From NCBI RefSeq assembly GCF_016808095.1, contig NC_068977.1, positions 124,001-188,000 of the forward strand: DNA of 64,000 bases, given 5' to 3'. The notes beneath the pieces were generated by a model, which was not told where the DNA came from, did not search any database, and worked only from the letters and a program-made list of their open reading frames with translations. The translations under genes were made by a program, and so were the position numbers. This document shows, in pieces, positions 11,545-22,755 of this stretch (position 1 is the first letter of the stretch; each line of letters starts with the position of its first letter). Origin of the DNA: Vigna angularis. Taxonomy: Eukaryota > Streptophyta > Magnoliopsida > Fabales > Fabaceae.

Positions 11545-11578
11545 AGTCAATAGTATAGTATGAGGTAAACCAAGTCAA
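11545..11578 (-). promoter_or_regulatory. Pair of W-box motifs upstream of SAG101-A
   Basis: Two minus-strand TTGACT motifs (WRKY-binding core TTGAC[C/T]) lie at 11545-11550 and 11573-11578, about 160-190 nt before the ATG. The pair is kept before copy B (17078-17083, 17106-17111) and copy C (22734-22739, 22750-22755). Short motifs arise by chance, so the support is the paired conservation in young duplicates and is only suggestive. Confidence 0.4.
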
Positions 11579-11660
11579 CACTCAGCATTTGCATTTTTTT
11601 TCTCATAAATTGAGGAAACTTGCTGAGTAAAGAATAGAAAGTGGAAGGAAAGTTTGGGTG

Positions 11661-11661
<1 letters not shown>

Positions 11662-11736
<75 letters not shown>
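11662..11736. repeat. (AT)n microsatellite upstream of SAG101-A
   Basis: About 37 AT units. The paralogous site has only about 8-9 units before copy B (17192-17208) and copy C (about 22837-22854), inside the same flanking sequence (gtggaaggaaagtttggg). Confidence 0.9.
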
Positions 11737-11744
<8 letters not shown>

Positions 11745-12077
11745 GTTGGAGGCTTATGGTTCATGCTTCCGCAATTGCTATCAAAACATTTTAGTTTATG
11801 TATAATTGACTTATTCTAATATGATCTTTCTATGAGAAATCCTATTTGTGAAATTTTGAATATTTTTAATTTATTATGACTTGCATGTGAAATCCAATTT
11901 GATTCGTAAGGTTGATTTAACGAAGGATAATGATATTTTGATTTTTTTTTTACAACTTTGTCATGTGTGAAATTGATTCACATGCCTCTGAAAATAGAAC
12001 AAAAAAAAATAACCTCATGGAAAATTCAAATTTAGAGATTTCAATTTCGCAATTTCCCTTGTGTATAGTAGGATACC

Positions 12078-12706
12078 TGAATTCACCAATGGTCGACCAG
12101 TAATCCGGGGCGACCGTTAAAACCAACAATAAGGATACACAATGTTGAGCCTTCTTACGATCGTATGTATGTCGAACACATCACGATGTCAACGTCGAAC
12201 CCGGAGCTTACCTTCTGTGCATCAATCGTTAAGACGATTGCATCATAGCATTTGCATATTGATATCGACAAGCAAACAGCGATATCGCGACATATAGCGC
12301 TTGCATGTTTGTGTTGATACACCAGATTAATGAGCGATGTCAGGATATGTCCGGTCAATCGGTCAACTCTAAATAAGCGATTAGGAATATCATTTAATGC
12401 CACGAATCACGGGAGTAACTGATCCAGTGTCAAGCACAATCTAACAATTACAACTTCCAGAAAGGAAAAAAGGTACGTTTTTTTTTTAAAGAGAGATTAA
12501 GAGAGAAAATATTAATCTTCTTCACTTTGAATTGAAAGGGTTCAAGGTATCCTTTTCTAACTTGAGCGTCGGAGTACCTTACCCAGCCCATTTTCTCCTC
12601 AGAGAGCTTGGCATAGGAAGGGAGATACCACGGTAACGACATCACAGGAAAAAGCGGTTGCCATTCGTTTGGTTCGTATCTCGGTCTCAACATTCGTACC
12701 GAAACA
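12078..12706 (+). repeat. LTR-like dispersed repeat, copy 2
   Basis: Same family as 4781-5560 but shorter (629 bp). It interrupts duplicated flanking DNA. Before copy B the sequence runs without a break from gagatttcgattt (17451) into ggtttaaaattgtttttcg (17482), whereas here the two matching parts lie on either side of this repeat. This supports an insertion into this copy after the flank was duplicated. No clear target duplication; likely a solo LTR. Confidence 0.6.
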
Positions 12707-12709
12707 CGT

Positions 12710-13015
12710 TTATTGGTTCAAAATTGTTTTTCGAAGTTGGTTTTAGGGGTGAGAGTTCTTTGCAGGAAGGAGGAGGTGTGTCGCTGCAACCACTTGTGTT
12801 CGTGTCGATTTGTCATCATGCGGGAGTTGTGGGCGTCACGGTTTGTGTTTTTGTAGAGTTCTAAGTCCGTTTTTGGGAGCTTTCGTGAAACAATCACTGT
12901 GGTTGCACTGTTCGTTGGCCGTCGTGGTTACGGTGTTGGTGGTTTTCATGTTCTGGTTTAGATATTTGGGTCCTTTTTGTCATCGTATTTTTTTTTGTTT
13001 CTTTGCTTCTAATTT
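12710..13015 (+). repeat. Duplicated SAG101 upstream flank, distal part (A side)
   Basis: Matches 17474-17760 upstream of copy B in blocks such as agttctttgca-gaaggagga, cgatttgt and gtttttgggagcttt. Reading frames here are short and not conserved between the two copies, so I see no gene. It marks the edge of the tandem-duplication unit. Confidence 0.65.
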
Positions 13016-13024
13016 TTAGGCTTT

Positions 13025-13523
13025 TTTTTATTGCTTTGGACAAGATGAATCAAAGTCGACTTCATTTCTATATTAGCAGCATTCACCACTGGACAAGCTA
13101 TGCTATTAAAATTCAAAGATGTTGAGAATGAAGCATAGTCCTACAAAGTGCAGCGACCTCGATCCTGTCCATCATTCTGATTTCCTGCCATTTCCTTTTC
13201 CTCAAGTTCAGAAGAAGAAAGAGTATTTGAAGTTGAACTTAAACTAGTTTTTTCTATTTTGTCTTCTACATCTACTGTTATTTCTACAGGTTGTTCTCTC
13301 TATTTCAGAATCAAACAATAAGTTTTCAACTTTTGTTCTGCTTCTCATGCAGAACAAACAGAGCTAGACTAAGCAAAACGAAGAAATCAACTAAAAACAA
13401 TAAACGCAACCTAACTACAAAAGATTTAAAGACAAATGGATATACAGATAATGAAACAAATTGAAATTGGTAAACAATCAAACAATAATAAACAAATTTC
13501 CAACAACAACAGTACCAAAAACT
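13025..13523 (-). pseudogene. Leader and gag start of truncated Athila-like retroelement
   Basis: Minus strand, directly downstream of the LTR at 13524-14608. The bases next to the LTR (13503-13523) read as a decayed tRNA primer-binding site (TGGtactGTTG..., compare the plant Asp-type TGGCGCCGTTGCC). At 13191 an ATG opens MAGNQNDGQDRGRCTL, a TAG, then DYASF...NSIACPVVNAANIEMK, the characteristic start of Athila-type GAG. It stops matching after about 54 codons, near 13030, where duplicated SAG101 flank begins. The rest of the element and its second LTR are missing. Confidence 0.7.
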
Positions 13524-14608
13524 TGATAACTTTTTAACAAGTGAACCAAATCGTTTCTAGTAGTTCGTGTAAGTCAAAAGTATCCTTCTATCAAAGGACA
13601 TGACTTGTGTTATGTTGTCTGCTCATACTTATTTACCAAAATCAATTTGTAGATGATAACAGTTGGATTCATTTTATACTGAATTGAAATAACAAGAATT
13701 CAAATATTACTATTGAAAATTTAAGAAAAGCTTAGTTGGAATTGGTTCATGAATCACGTTACAATAATATTATGAACAATATATAATACATTCAAACATT
13801 CACATCAATGTATACTTAGTTTAATTCCTTAAATCAAGTTCTAAATATATATGTTAAATTATTATTTCCTTAATTAACTTAACATATAATTTGCATCAAA
13901 ATCTGATGTTTAAGAATAACCAGAAGAAAATACGTTATTCCTAACATCTTTCCTTTTGGTTGCTATTTCTTATCTCCACATTCGAGTTCACTTTTAGTAA
14001 ACACAAACATTCAAAATTTCATTCTACTTCCATACAATGATAGTAAAAACAAAAAGAGCATTTGAACATTTAGATATATTGAACATAAAAATTACATAAC
14101 AGTGAAGTCATTACATCCAATTCCAACAAAAGAGAAATCTAATTACTCCTAGTCATCTAAAACATACACTAAGTGATGAAATTCGGTGAAGAATGGTGTC
14201 CTGACGTCTTGTAGCAACCTACCTGGAGTTCCTGAATATTTTTCATATTTTTCTAACACCAGATACCTCCTTTCTTTATGTCTCAAACTAAAAAAACAAT
14301 CCAGAACTATATAACTCCCTCAGCTCACAGATAGGCATGCGCTAAGCAAAAACTCAATTTATCCTCTCTTAATTGATCCCACTTGTTGAGCTAATGGTAT
14401 TGGTGCGCTGAGCGAATGAACTTCCTTGTAGCTAAGCACATAATGATTGGCTTAGCAAAAAGTTGCTGACAACACTCTAATGATGTATAAGATTCTTGTA
14501 CAAAGAACTACACAACTTTTCTACTAATTATTACATCATTTCTATGAGAAAAATACATTCATGAATAATTACACCTTTGAGCTAATTCATAATTTTTCAC
14601 ACTTATCA
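13524..14608 (-). mobile_element. 5' LTR of truncated Athila-like element, in SAG101-B
   Basis: Reading the minus strand from 14608 it begins TGATAAGTGTG, and it ends with TTATCA at 13524-13529. It is a diverged inverted copy of the LTR at 7750-8865, with collinear blocks including ggaattggatgtaatga, tactatcattgtatg and a gcgctgagcgaat motif. It lies in the same orientation as SAG101-B and starts inside that gene's last exon. The flanks differ (aaact at 13519-13523, tatac at 14609-14613), so no target duplication remains, as expected if the distal element and 3' LTR were deleted. Confidence 0.8.
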
Positions 14609-16921
14609 TATACCGATCAAAATGCTGAAGATCGCTCATGAACCTTACTAGTCTATGATTATTTGCAAACCCTTTATACTTATTCCACCAAGTCATGTAA
14701 CTGCTTTCCTTCAAGAAAACCTCTGGTGACACTTCATACCTTTTGAGTGATTCATAAACATAGTTCTCAAATTCAAGCAACTTCCCTTTTGCCTCTACAT
14801 TCTCCTTCAAATCATCCAACTGTCCACACAAAAAGAGAGCCTCTTCAAGCTTTGCCCAAAAGCAAGAATCAAAGCTTAAAATCAATTCCACATTCTTTCT
14901 AATTTTGCCATTTGAATTACCTTTTTCTTTCTTATATTCTTCCAGCCACTTCTCCAACAATACATAATGTCTAGACCTTCCTTTAGCCTCATAGTCCTTA
15001 CGAAGACCATTTTCATAGTATTTAGCAATGTCTAGAGGCTCAACCATTCTCCTGTAGTTAGTTCCAGCAAAAAGCCAGCGAGTACGAAAAGCTGCTGCTT
15101 CTTTCTGAGGTTTCATCTCTGCCTCTTCAACCATGTCAATCCAGTAGTTTGTGAGGTTTTTCTGCCACAGAAAAGCATCTTGGTCAATAGTTGAGACGCC
15201 CTTTTTGAAGCAGTCATAGTACCCACTACCTTGACTTTTACAATGCTTCTTGTACCATTCAAGTTTTGCCATCTCTATCTCCATCATATTCAATCTCCTG
15301 AATGGATCAAATTTCATCTTCTGGAACATGAATTTCTTCTCCAGTGCTTCCAACTTTGTTACCAAAGCATTTATATCAATGTTCTGGTGTTGTAGCTGCT
15401 GTAAAATCAAATTTAGACAAGATATTATGAAAAATTTACTCACCAAATTCTGGTTTAGTTACACACAAGACTAACAAGATTTAGTGAGCATACATATGTA
15501 GAATCATAGACATTGTTCTCTAATGTATTAAAGTCCGTAATGAAATATTTATTAAATGTCATCGTCATATAATATCAATTTGAAAGTCTTAATTTGATAA
15601 GAAAACGGCTTATTGTATTGCTTATAAGTTCTGTTCTTACTTTAAATGCAAGCGGCTTACAACTTAAAAGATATTCAGCTACCTGCATATCTGATGTCAA
15701 TCCTAGTGCTGCACACAACTGCAAACGGATACTTGCATTCAGTGAAGTAGAATGTGTCAAGTTCATTCCCTGTAGGCTAAAGTCCTTGCAAATTGCTTTA
15801 CGATTGAGATTTTTCACAAGTTTTCCATAATCTGCGACCTCAAAACCTTGACTTTGATCATTGATTGAGCTCACAAGAAGCTCCAAAACAAACTCGGGGT
15901 TCTCAAAACAAGTAGCACCTGTATCAGAACAAAAGAGAAATGTCCCAAAAGGCATGTAATCAACTGGTTGGGAATTCAACTTCTTTGGAAGTGAGTCTTT
16001 GCAAGAGACAACATGTAGAAAGCAAGAACTCCGTACAGAACTTCGTGATATGGCTTCCTGCAACTTTTTGTCACCAATAAGGGGAGAACCAAAGGTGATG
16101 CAGAGAGGGCGTTTCTTTCCTGAGCCAATGCTTTCTAAAAGCAACACAGTAAAGAGAGAAGCTATAGCTCCTCCAACACCATGTCCAGTAACAATCAATG
16201 GATGGGAGCTATTAATCTGCATCAGTATTACCATAGTTACAAGGGCTCACATAGGAAGAACAATAAATTCTAAGGAAATTAAAGAAACAAAGTGTGTTTG
16301 ATGTCAACTTTCAAAAATTATTTTTAGTTTTCAAAAAAAGTAAATTTTTCAAATAGAAACCACAGAATAATGAAAGGGGAAGGAGGAGATGTACCTTGGA
16401 CTTCAACTCATCAAGCTTCTCAAGATTGTCAATGAATAACGAAACAGCAGACCAGTTAACAGAGAACTCTGGAATTTTCTTCGTACATAGAAACTCAAAG
16501 CGGTGGAAATTATTGTTCTCCTTGAGATAGGTAGAAGAAACCAAATTCTGTTGAAGATCAAAATCATTCTTGACGTCAAACACCAAAACCGTCAAATCCG
16601 ACTCCTCACAAACTTTCCAGACCAATCCCTTCCCCACGTGGGGAACCACATCTTCATCACGTGACCCGATAACATCCCATGTTTGTAGGAGAAGACGAGA
16701 GCTTGTGACAAAGGGTGCTTGCACAATTCCACTGCTAAATCTGCAATCACAAGAAGTTCACAACACAAAGTTAATCAGACACAAACAAACAAACATGTTG
16801 GTTACATAGGATCAATTCAAATGTTTCAAGTTTATGACTTTTGAAACATAAAAACAAAAGCCAACAAACAAATTGAGTGTAGGAAGAGTTAAGTTGTGAA
16901 ATACGATTGAGTAAGGCTCAT
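14559..16921 (-). CDS. SAG101: SAG101 copy B, with LTR-derived C-terminus
   Basis: Exons on the minus strand: 16905-16921, 16395-16740, 15683-16216, 14559-15398 (578 aa), with phases and exon 2-3 lengths as in copy A. All lipase-like and EP motifs of the family are present: GHGVG in place of a lipase GxSxG elbow, FAGTNYRRMVEPLDIA, LSFDSCFWAKLEEAL, EVSPEVFLKESSYMTWW. The reading frame is open throughout. After QHFDRY it departs from the other copies at 14608, which is the first base of a retrotransposon LTR. The last 16 codons (MISVKNYELAQRCNYS) and the stop are LTR sequence, replacing the normal TEGAYSFP-type end. The core EP fold is complete, so the protein may work, but its 3' UTR and polyadenylation would also come from the LTR. 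It shares intron 3 variants and the GVSTIDQDA linker with copy D. Confidence 0.92.
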
Positions 16922-17077
16922 GGTGGTTGTGTGAGTGAGAAAATTGAAAGGAGGTATGAGAGGTGTAAAGAAGAGAAGAATTGTTTTGTTATAAATAGCA
17001 AAAGGAAGGAAGAAACTTGCATTGCAGTGAATTCTTGAAAATTTTGTGGTTTTAATAGATCAATGATATGAAGATGA

Positions 17078-17111
17078 AGTCAATAGTATAGTATGAGGTA
17101 AACCAAGTCAA
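17078..17111 (-). promoter_or_regulatory. Pair of W-box motifs upstream of SAG101-B
   Basis: Minus-strand TTGACT at 17078-17083 and 17106-17111, collinear with the pair before copy A. A TATA-like ctatttataac lies between them and the gene at 16989-16999. Confidence 0.4.
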
Positions 17112-17473
17112 CACTTAGCATTTGCATTTTTTTTCTCATAAATTGAGGAAACTTGCTTAGTAAAGAATAGAAAGTGGAAGGAAAGTTTGGGATATATATA
17201 TATATATAAACAGTATTTTAATTTGTTGGACGGTTATGGTTTATGCTTCCGCAATTGCTCTCAGAACATTTTAGTTTATGTTTAATTGACTTATTGTAAT
17301 ATGATCTTTCTCTATTTTATGAGAAATCCTATTTGTAAGATTTTGACTTTTTTTTTATAACATTTTAACTTTGTTACATGTTAAACAAAGATTGGTTCAT
17401 ATGTCTTTGAAATTAAAACAAAAAAAAATAATATGAAAAATTCAAATTTAGAGATTTCGATTTAGTAGCTTTT

Positions 17474-17760
17474 TTTTCATTTGGTTTAAAATTGTTTTTC
17501 GAAATTAGTTTTGGGTGTGAGAGTTCTTTGCAAGAAGGAGGAGGTGTGTCACTGTAACCACTAGTGTTCGCATCGATTTGTTGTTGTGTGATGGTTGTGG
17601 GTGTTGCGATTTGTGTTTTTGTAAAGGTTTTAGGTCCGTTTTTGGGAGCTTTGTGGAACAATCATCGTGGTTGCGTCATTCATTGAACATCGTGGTTGTC
17701 GTTAGTAGTTTTTGTGTTCTCATTTAGGTATTGGATCTTTTTGTTATCTTTTTTTTTTTG
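17474..17760 (+). repeat. Duplicated SAG101 upstream flank, distal part (B side)
   Basis: Paralogue of 12710-13015, here uninterrupted by the LTR-like repeat and continuous with the copy B upstream sequence. No gene recognised. Confidence 0.65.
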
Positions 17761-17940
17761 AGGAGGTTAAACTTTTCAAGGAAAAAAAAACTTAATTAGT
17801 CTTATTAAATGAACTTCTAAACTCCTTGAGCGAAAAGAAGATTTTTGAAAGGAAAATTAAAGGTTTGAAATTTTTAAAAGTAAGTGGAGAATCGCGATAG
17901 GCCAAGCAGAGTTAGGACAAGCGGTCATTATCTATTAGAA

Positions 17941-18095
17941 AATGTGTTTGTGTGTGTTTCTATATGTAAGTGTGAATGTGTGTGTATGTATATGTGTATG
18001 TGTATTTACATGTGTGTGAATGTGTGTATAAGTGTGTACTTGTGTGTACTTGCGTTTTTGCATTTGCGTTTTTATATCTGTGTATTTGTGCTAGT
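17941..18095 (+). repeat. Degenerate GT-rich microsatellite
   Basis: Long run of tgtgtg/tgtatg/tgtgaatg variants. Its forward frame gives a Cys/Val/Met-rich string that follows from the repeat and is not taken as a protein. Confidence 0.75.
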
Positions 18096-18123
18096 ATATG
18101 TAGAAGATAAACCTTTCAAATAG

Positions 18124-18876
18124 ATATGAACTTAATTTATAATATGAAGAGAACTAAAATCCTAATACGGTGAGACTGAGTAAAGCTTGGGTGATTTTGT
18201 CAAAATTTATTTAAAATCCATGACAGGTGAAAAAAGTGACTCCAACCCAAGAGTCTTTCGAAAATAAAAGTATAATGCCAATGAAAATATCTATTAATAT
18301 ATATTTAATGTGCATGATGTGTTGTGTTAGGTTAAGATGTGATATGAAATACTTATTTCTAATATGTGTAGAACAAGTCTTACGGTTCTAATCATGTAGA
18401 TTGAAATTTGACTTTTCAATTTCAAGCTATAAAATGTGCTTATTGATACATTAACTCTATTATAAGTTATTTAACACTAATATTTTTAACTCTCATTTAA
18501 ATTTATTCAACAATAACCCATTAATTCTCATTTAAAGTTTATTCAACAAAATTTTCTCATAAATTAAAATAATTCTTTTATCCTTATTACTAATTGATTT
18601 TTTTTAGAAAGTTGCAATTGTTAAAAAATAGAGGTAGTGTGAAGACATTTATGTCTTAATCACAACTTACCACATAAATCGGATAGTTGTTTGGAAGACA
18701 TACACATACAAGAATATGACAAAGACAGATAGTACTAAACCGAAAATATGTATTTACTAATATATTTCATAATGTGAAAAAGAAGAAGAAACATTAATAT
18801 AAATTAAATATAACAAATTAATCTTAATTTATTTAAATTAGATATATTAATCTTAATCTTTTATAATAATAAAATC
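18124..18876. other. AT-rich spacer between SAG101-B and C
   Basis: No gene or RNA recognised. Not matched to other parts of the window by eye. Confidence 0.4.
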
Positions 18877-20204
18877 TAAACATAAAAAATTAATTAAACA
18901 TAAAAATAAAATGTTGTCAAATAAATTAATAATAGAAACTAAATTATTTAAATATAAAAAGTAAAAAATGTCACGAATTAAAATTAATTATAGTATAAGA
19001 TGTTATATACTTTTAAAATAATATTAAATTATTAATTATTTGATATTATGTTATATTTTTAATTTTAATATGATTATTGTAAAAAATAATTTAAAATTTA
19101 ATTTTTTTTCTTAGGTAAAAGTTTAATTTATACTTCATAATTTTAACATCTAATAAAACTTTAATTTATCATTTAAAAGAGAGAGATCCAAAGTATAAAA
19201 TTTGTAAATTTGTGTTCCATAGTTTAAGAGTAAAATAAATGAAAATATAAAAGTGGTCTCAATTAAAAATAAACACAACATAATAATAATTATATAATTA
19301 TCTAATAATTCATTTATAGATTTAAATTTAAGTAAAAAATATTGGAATTAAATCTCATGTTCAAATAAAAAAATATGTTAAACTTAAGAAAAAACAGTTT
19401 TTAATAAAATACTGAATCATTAATATAATTAAATTATTAAATAATTAAATAAAAAACCTTTTGAAAGTAGTTTCCTTTTTTTACTCTTTCTCTTTCCTTC
19501 TTCTTTGTTCTTCATACAACGCAACTCTGTTTTTCTTTTTCTCTTTGCAGAGCTTGAACACGCAACAGCTCCGGCGCGTCCACGGCGTACCGACAACTAG
19601 GCCTAGAGAAGTGGTTGTATCTTTTCCACCGTGTCTGACAACTGATGTAGGTAAAACTACAGATAAAACTATTCGAAGAACTACAGAACTTTAGGGTTTC
19701 CAATGAATGAATAGAGTCCAAAAATATATTGATTTGAAAAATATCCGATTTCAGAATTAACAGAAGAGATGAAAGCTTTGTAGAAAATTGGATAGAAGAC
19801 AGTAAATTGATGATAGAAACTTGAATTGAATAGTGCAGAAACAATGAAAGAAGTAGTATTGAAACACAATATAACTTGTATCGAACCAAAGTAAATCTCA
19901 AGGAGACAAAATTAGCCTAAGAAAACTCTACAAATCCGAGACTCATCAATTATCTATTTATGTTAGTGATTAGTAATAATGTAACCCCAAAGTAGGTTAG
20001 AGCGTTACAATGCTTCCATTGCATTCAAATTTTCCAGAACAATGAGAATGAAACCTTACAAGGGAAACACAATTGCAAGAGTTTCCAATAGAACAAACAC
20101 AGCACAAGGGATGGCAAAACCAGGATCCCTACCAAATCAACAAAGGGAATGTGGAATGATTAAATCATAATTTATTGTACAACCACACTTGCATTCACTG
20201 CACT
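18877..20204. repeat. Intergenic part of the SAG101 duplication unit, copy 1
   Basis: Collinear with 23129-25011 downstream of copy D: aaacataaaaaattaatt, ttaaaagagagatccaaag, a pyrimidine-rich tract at 19471-19510, gcgcgtccacggcgtaccg, ttagtgattagtaataatg, then the 3' flank of SAG101. Relative to copy 2 it lacks about 640 bp, the junction being near 19890. No gene recognised. The GC-rich patch around 19570-19600 is shared but has no supported function. Confidence 0.75.
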
Positions 20205-22576
20205 TCAGGGGAAGGAATAGGCTCCCTCAGTATACTGATCAAAATGCTGACGATTGCTCATGAAGCTTGCTAGTCTATGATTATCTGCAGACTCTTTATA
20301 CTTGTTCCACCAAGTCATGTAACTGCTTCCCTTCAAGAAAATCTCTGGTGACACTTCATACTTTTTGAGTGATTCATAAACATAGTTCTCAAATTCAAGC
20401 AACTTCCCTTTTGCCTCTACATTCTCTTTCAAATCATCCAACTGTCCACACAAAAGGAGAGCCTCTTCAAGCTTTGCCCAAAAGCAAGAATCAAAGGTTA
20501 AAATCAATTCCACATTCTTTTTAGTTTTGCCCTTTGAATCACCTTTTTCTTTCTTATCTTCTTCCAGCCACTTCTCCAACACTACATAATGTCTAGACCT
20601 TCCTTTAGCCTCATAGTCCTTACTAAGACCATCTGCATAGTATTCAGCAATGTATAGGGGCTCAACCATTCTCCTGTAGTTAGTTCCAGCAAAAAGCCAG
20701 CGAGTACGAAAGGCTGCAGCTTCTGTCTGAGGTTTCCTCTCTGCCTCTTCAACCATGTCAATCCAGTAGTTTCTGAGGCTTTTCTGCGGCAGAATAACAT
20801 CTTGGGAAACTGTTGATGAGGTGTCCACTTTTGAGGTGTCCTTTTTGGTCTCCTTTTTGAAGCAGTCATAGTACCCAATTCCTTGACTTTTACAATACTT
20901 CTTGTACCATTCAAGATTTGCCATGTCTATCTTCTTCATATTCAATGTCTTGGATGGATCAAATTTCACCTTCTTCTGGGACATGAATTTCTCCAGTTCT
21001 TCCAACTTTGTTGCCAAAGCGTTTATATCAGTATTTTGATGTTGTAGCTGCTGTAAAATCAAATTCAGATGATATGATGAAGATATATACTCATTAAATT
21101 CTAGTTACACACAAGACTGATAAGATTTAGAGAGCATACATATGCAGAATCACAGATATTGTGTTCTGTAATCAAATTTGGAATTTCATGTCGGTAACAT
21201 GTGTGATGAAGTATTTCATTAAATGTCATCACATATTATCAAGTTGAAACTCTTGAATCGATGAGAAAACGACACTTATAGTATTACTTATAAGTTTTGT
21301 TCTTACTTTAAATGCTTAGAACTAAAAACATTCAGCTACCTGCATATCAGATGTCAATCCTAGTGCTGCACACAACTGCAAACGGATACTTGCATTCAGT
21401 GAAGTAGAATCTGTCAAGTACAGCCCCCGTGGGATCAAGTCCTTGCAAATTGCTTTACGATATAGATTTTCAACAAGTTTTCCATAATCTACGACCTCAA
21501 AACCTTGACTTTGATCATTGATTAAGCTCACAAGAAGCTCCAAAACAGACTCGGGGTTCCCAAAACAAGTAGCACCTGTATCAGAACAGAAGAGAAATGT
21601 ACCAAAAGGCATGTAATCAGTTGGGTGGGGAATCAACTTCTTAGTAAGTGAGTTTTTGCAAGAGACAACATGTAAAAAGCAAGAACTCCACGTAGAACTT
21701 TGTGCTATGGCTTCCTGCAACTTTTTGTCACCAATAAGGGGAGAACCAAAGGTGATGCAGAGAAGACGTTTCTTTCCTGAACCAATGCTTTCTAAAAGCA
21801 ACACTGTAAAGAGAGAAGCTATTGCTCCTCCAACACCATGTCCAGTAACAATCAGTGGATGGGAGCTATTAATCTGCATTAATATAACCGTTGTTATAAG
21901 GGCTCACATAGGAAGAACAATAAATTCCCAGGAAATTAAAGAAACGAAGTGTGTTTGACTTCAACTTTCAAAATTTACTTAGTTTTCAAAAAAAGTAAAT
22001 TTTTCAAATAGAAACCACAGAATAATGAAAGGGGAAGGAGGAGATGTACCTTGGACTTCAACTCATCAAGCTTCTCAAGATTGTCAATGAATAACGAAAC
22101 AGCAGACCAGTTAACAGAGAACTCTGGAATTTTCTTCGTACATAGAAACTCAAAGCGGTGGAAATTATTGTTCTCCTTGAGATAGGTAGAAGAAACCAAA
22201 TTCTGTTGAAGATCAAAATCATTCTTGACGTCAAACACCAAAACCGTCAAATCCGACTCCTCACAAACTTTCCAGACCAATCCCTTCCCCACGTGGGGAA
22301 CCACATCTTCATCACCTGACGAGATAACACCCCATGTTTTTCGGAGAAGACGAGAGCTTGTGACAAAGGGTGCTTGTACAATTCCACTGCTAAATCTGCA
22401 ATCACAAGAAGTACACAACACAAAGTTAATCAGACACAAACAAACAAACATGTTGGTTACATAGGATCAATTCAAGTGTTTCAAGTTTATGACTTTTGAA
22501 ACATAAACACAAAACCCAATAAACAAATTGAGTGTAGGAAGTGTTAAGCTGTGACATACGATTGAGTAAGGCTCAT
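20205..22576 (-). CDS. SAG101: SAG101 copy C, mosaic of A-like and B-like halves
   Basis: Exons on the minus strand: 22560-22576, 22050-22395, 21340-21873, 20205-21050 (580 aa). The domain plan is as in copy A: pseudo-lipase domain with GHGVG, then the EP domain with FAGTNYRRMVEPLYIA, LTFDSCFWAKLEEALLL and EVSPEIFLKGSSYMTWW. Exon 2 carries B-type variants (SDLTVLVFDVKND, KIPEFSVNWSAVSLF). Exons 3-4, intron 3 and the 3' flank are A-type (HPTDYMPFG, DLIPRGL, VSQDVILPQ, TEGAYSFP). The switch lies in intron 2 between about 21897 and 21910. The linker after GYYDCFK has about 10 extra residues (KETKKDTSKVDTS) compared with A. The frame is intact and an EDS1-partner role is inferred from the family. 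Confidence 0.94.
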
Positions 22577-22733
22577 GGTGGTTGTGTGAGTGAGAAAGTT
22601 GAAAGGAGGTATAAGAGGTGTAAAGAAGAGAAGAATTGTTTTGATATAAAATAGCAAAAGAAAGGAAGAAACTTGTAATGCAGTGAATTCTTGAGAATTT
22701 TATGATTCTAATAGATCAATGATATGAAGATGA

Positions 22734-22755
22734 AGTCAATAGTAAATCAAGTCAA
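22734..22755 (-). promoter_or_regulatory. Pair of W-box motifs upstream of SAG101-C
   Basis: Minus-strand TTGACT at 22734-22739 and 22750-22755, closer together than in A and B because about 12 bp between them are missing. TATA-like ctattttatatc lies near 22643-22655. Confidence 0.4.

Noticed and set aside
17884..18123. Cys/Val/Met-rich 79-codon frame.
   Set aside because: Translation of a degenerate GT-rich repeat; nothing like it elsewhere.
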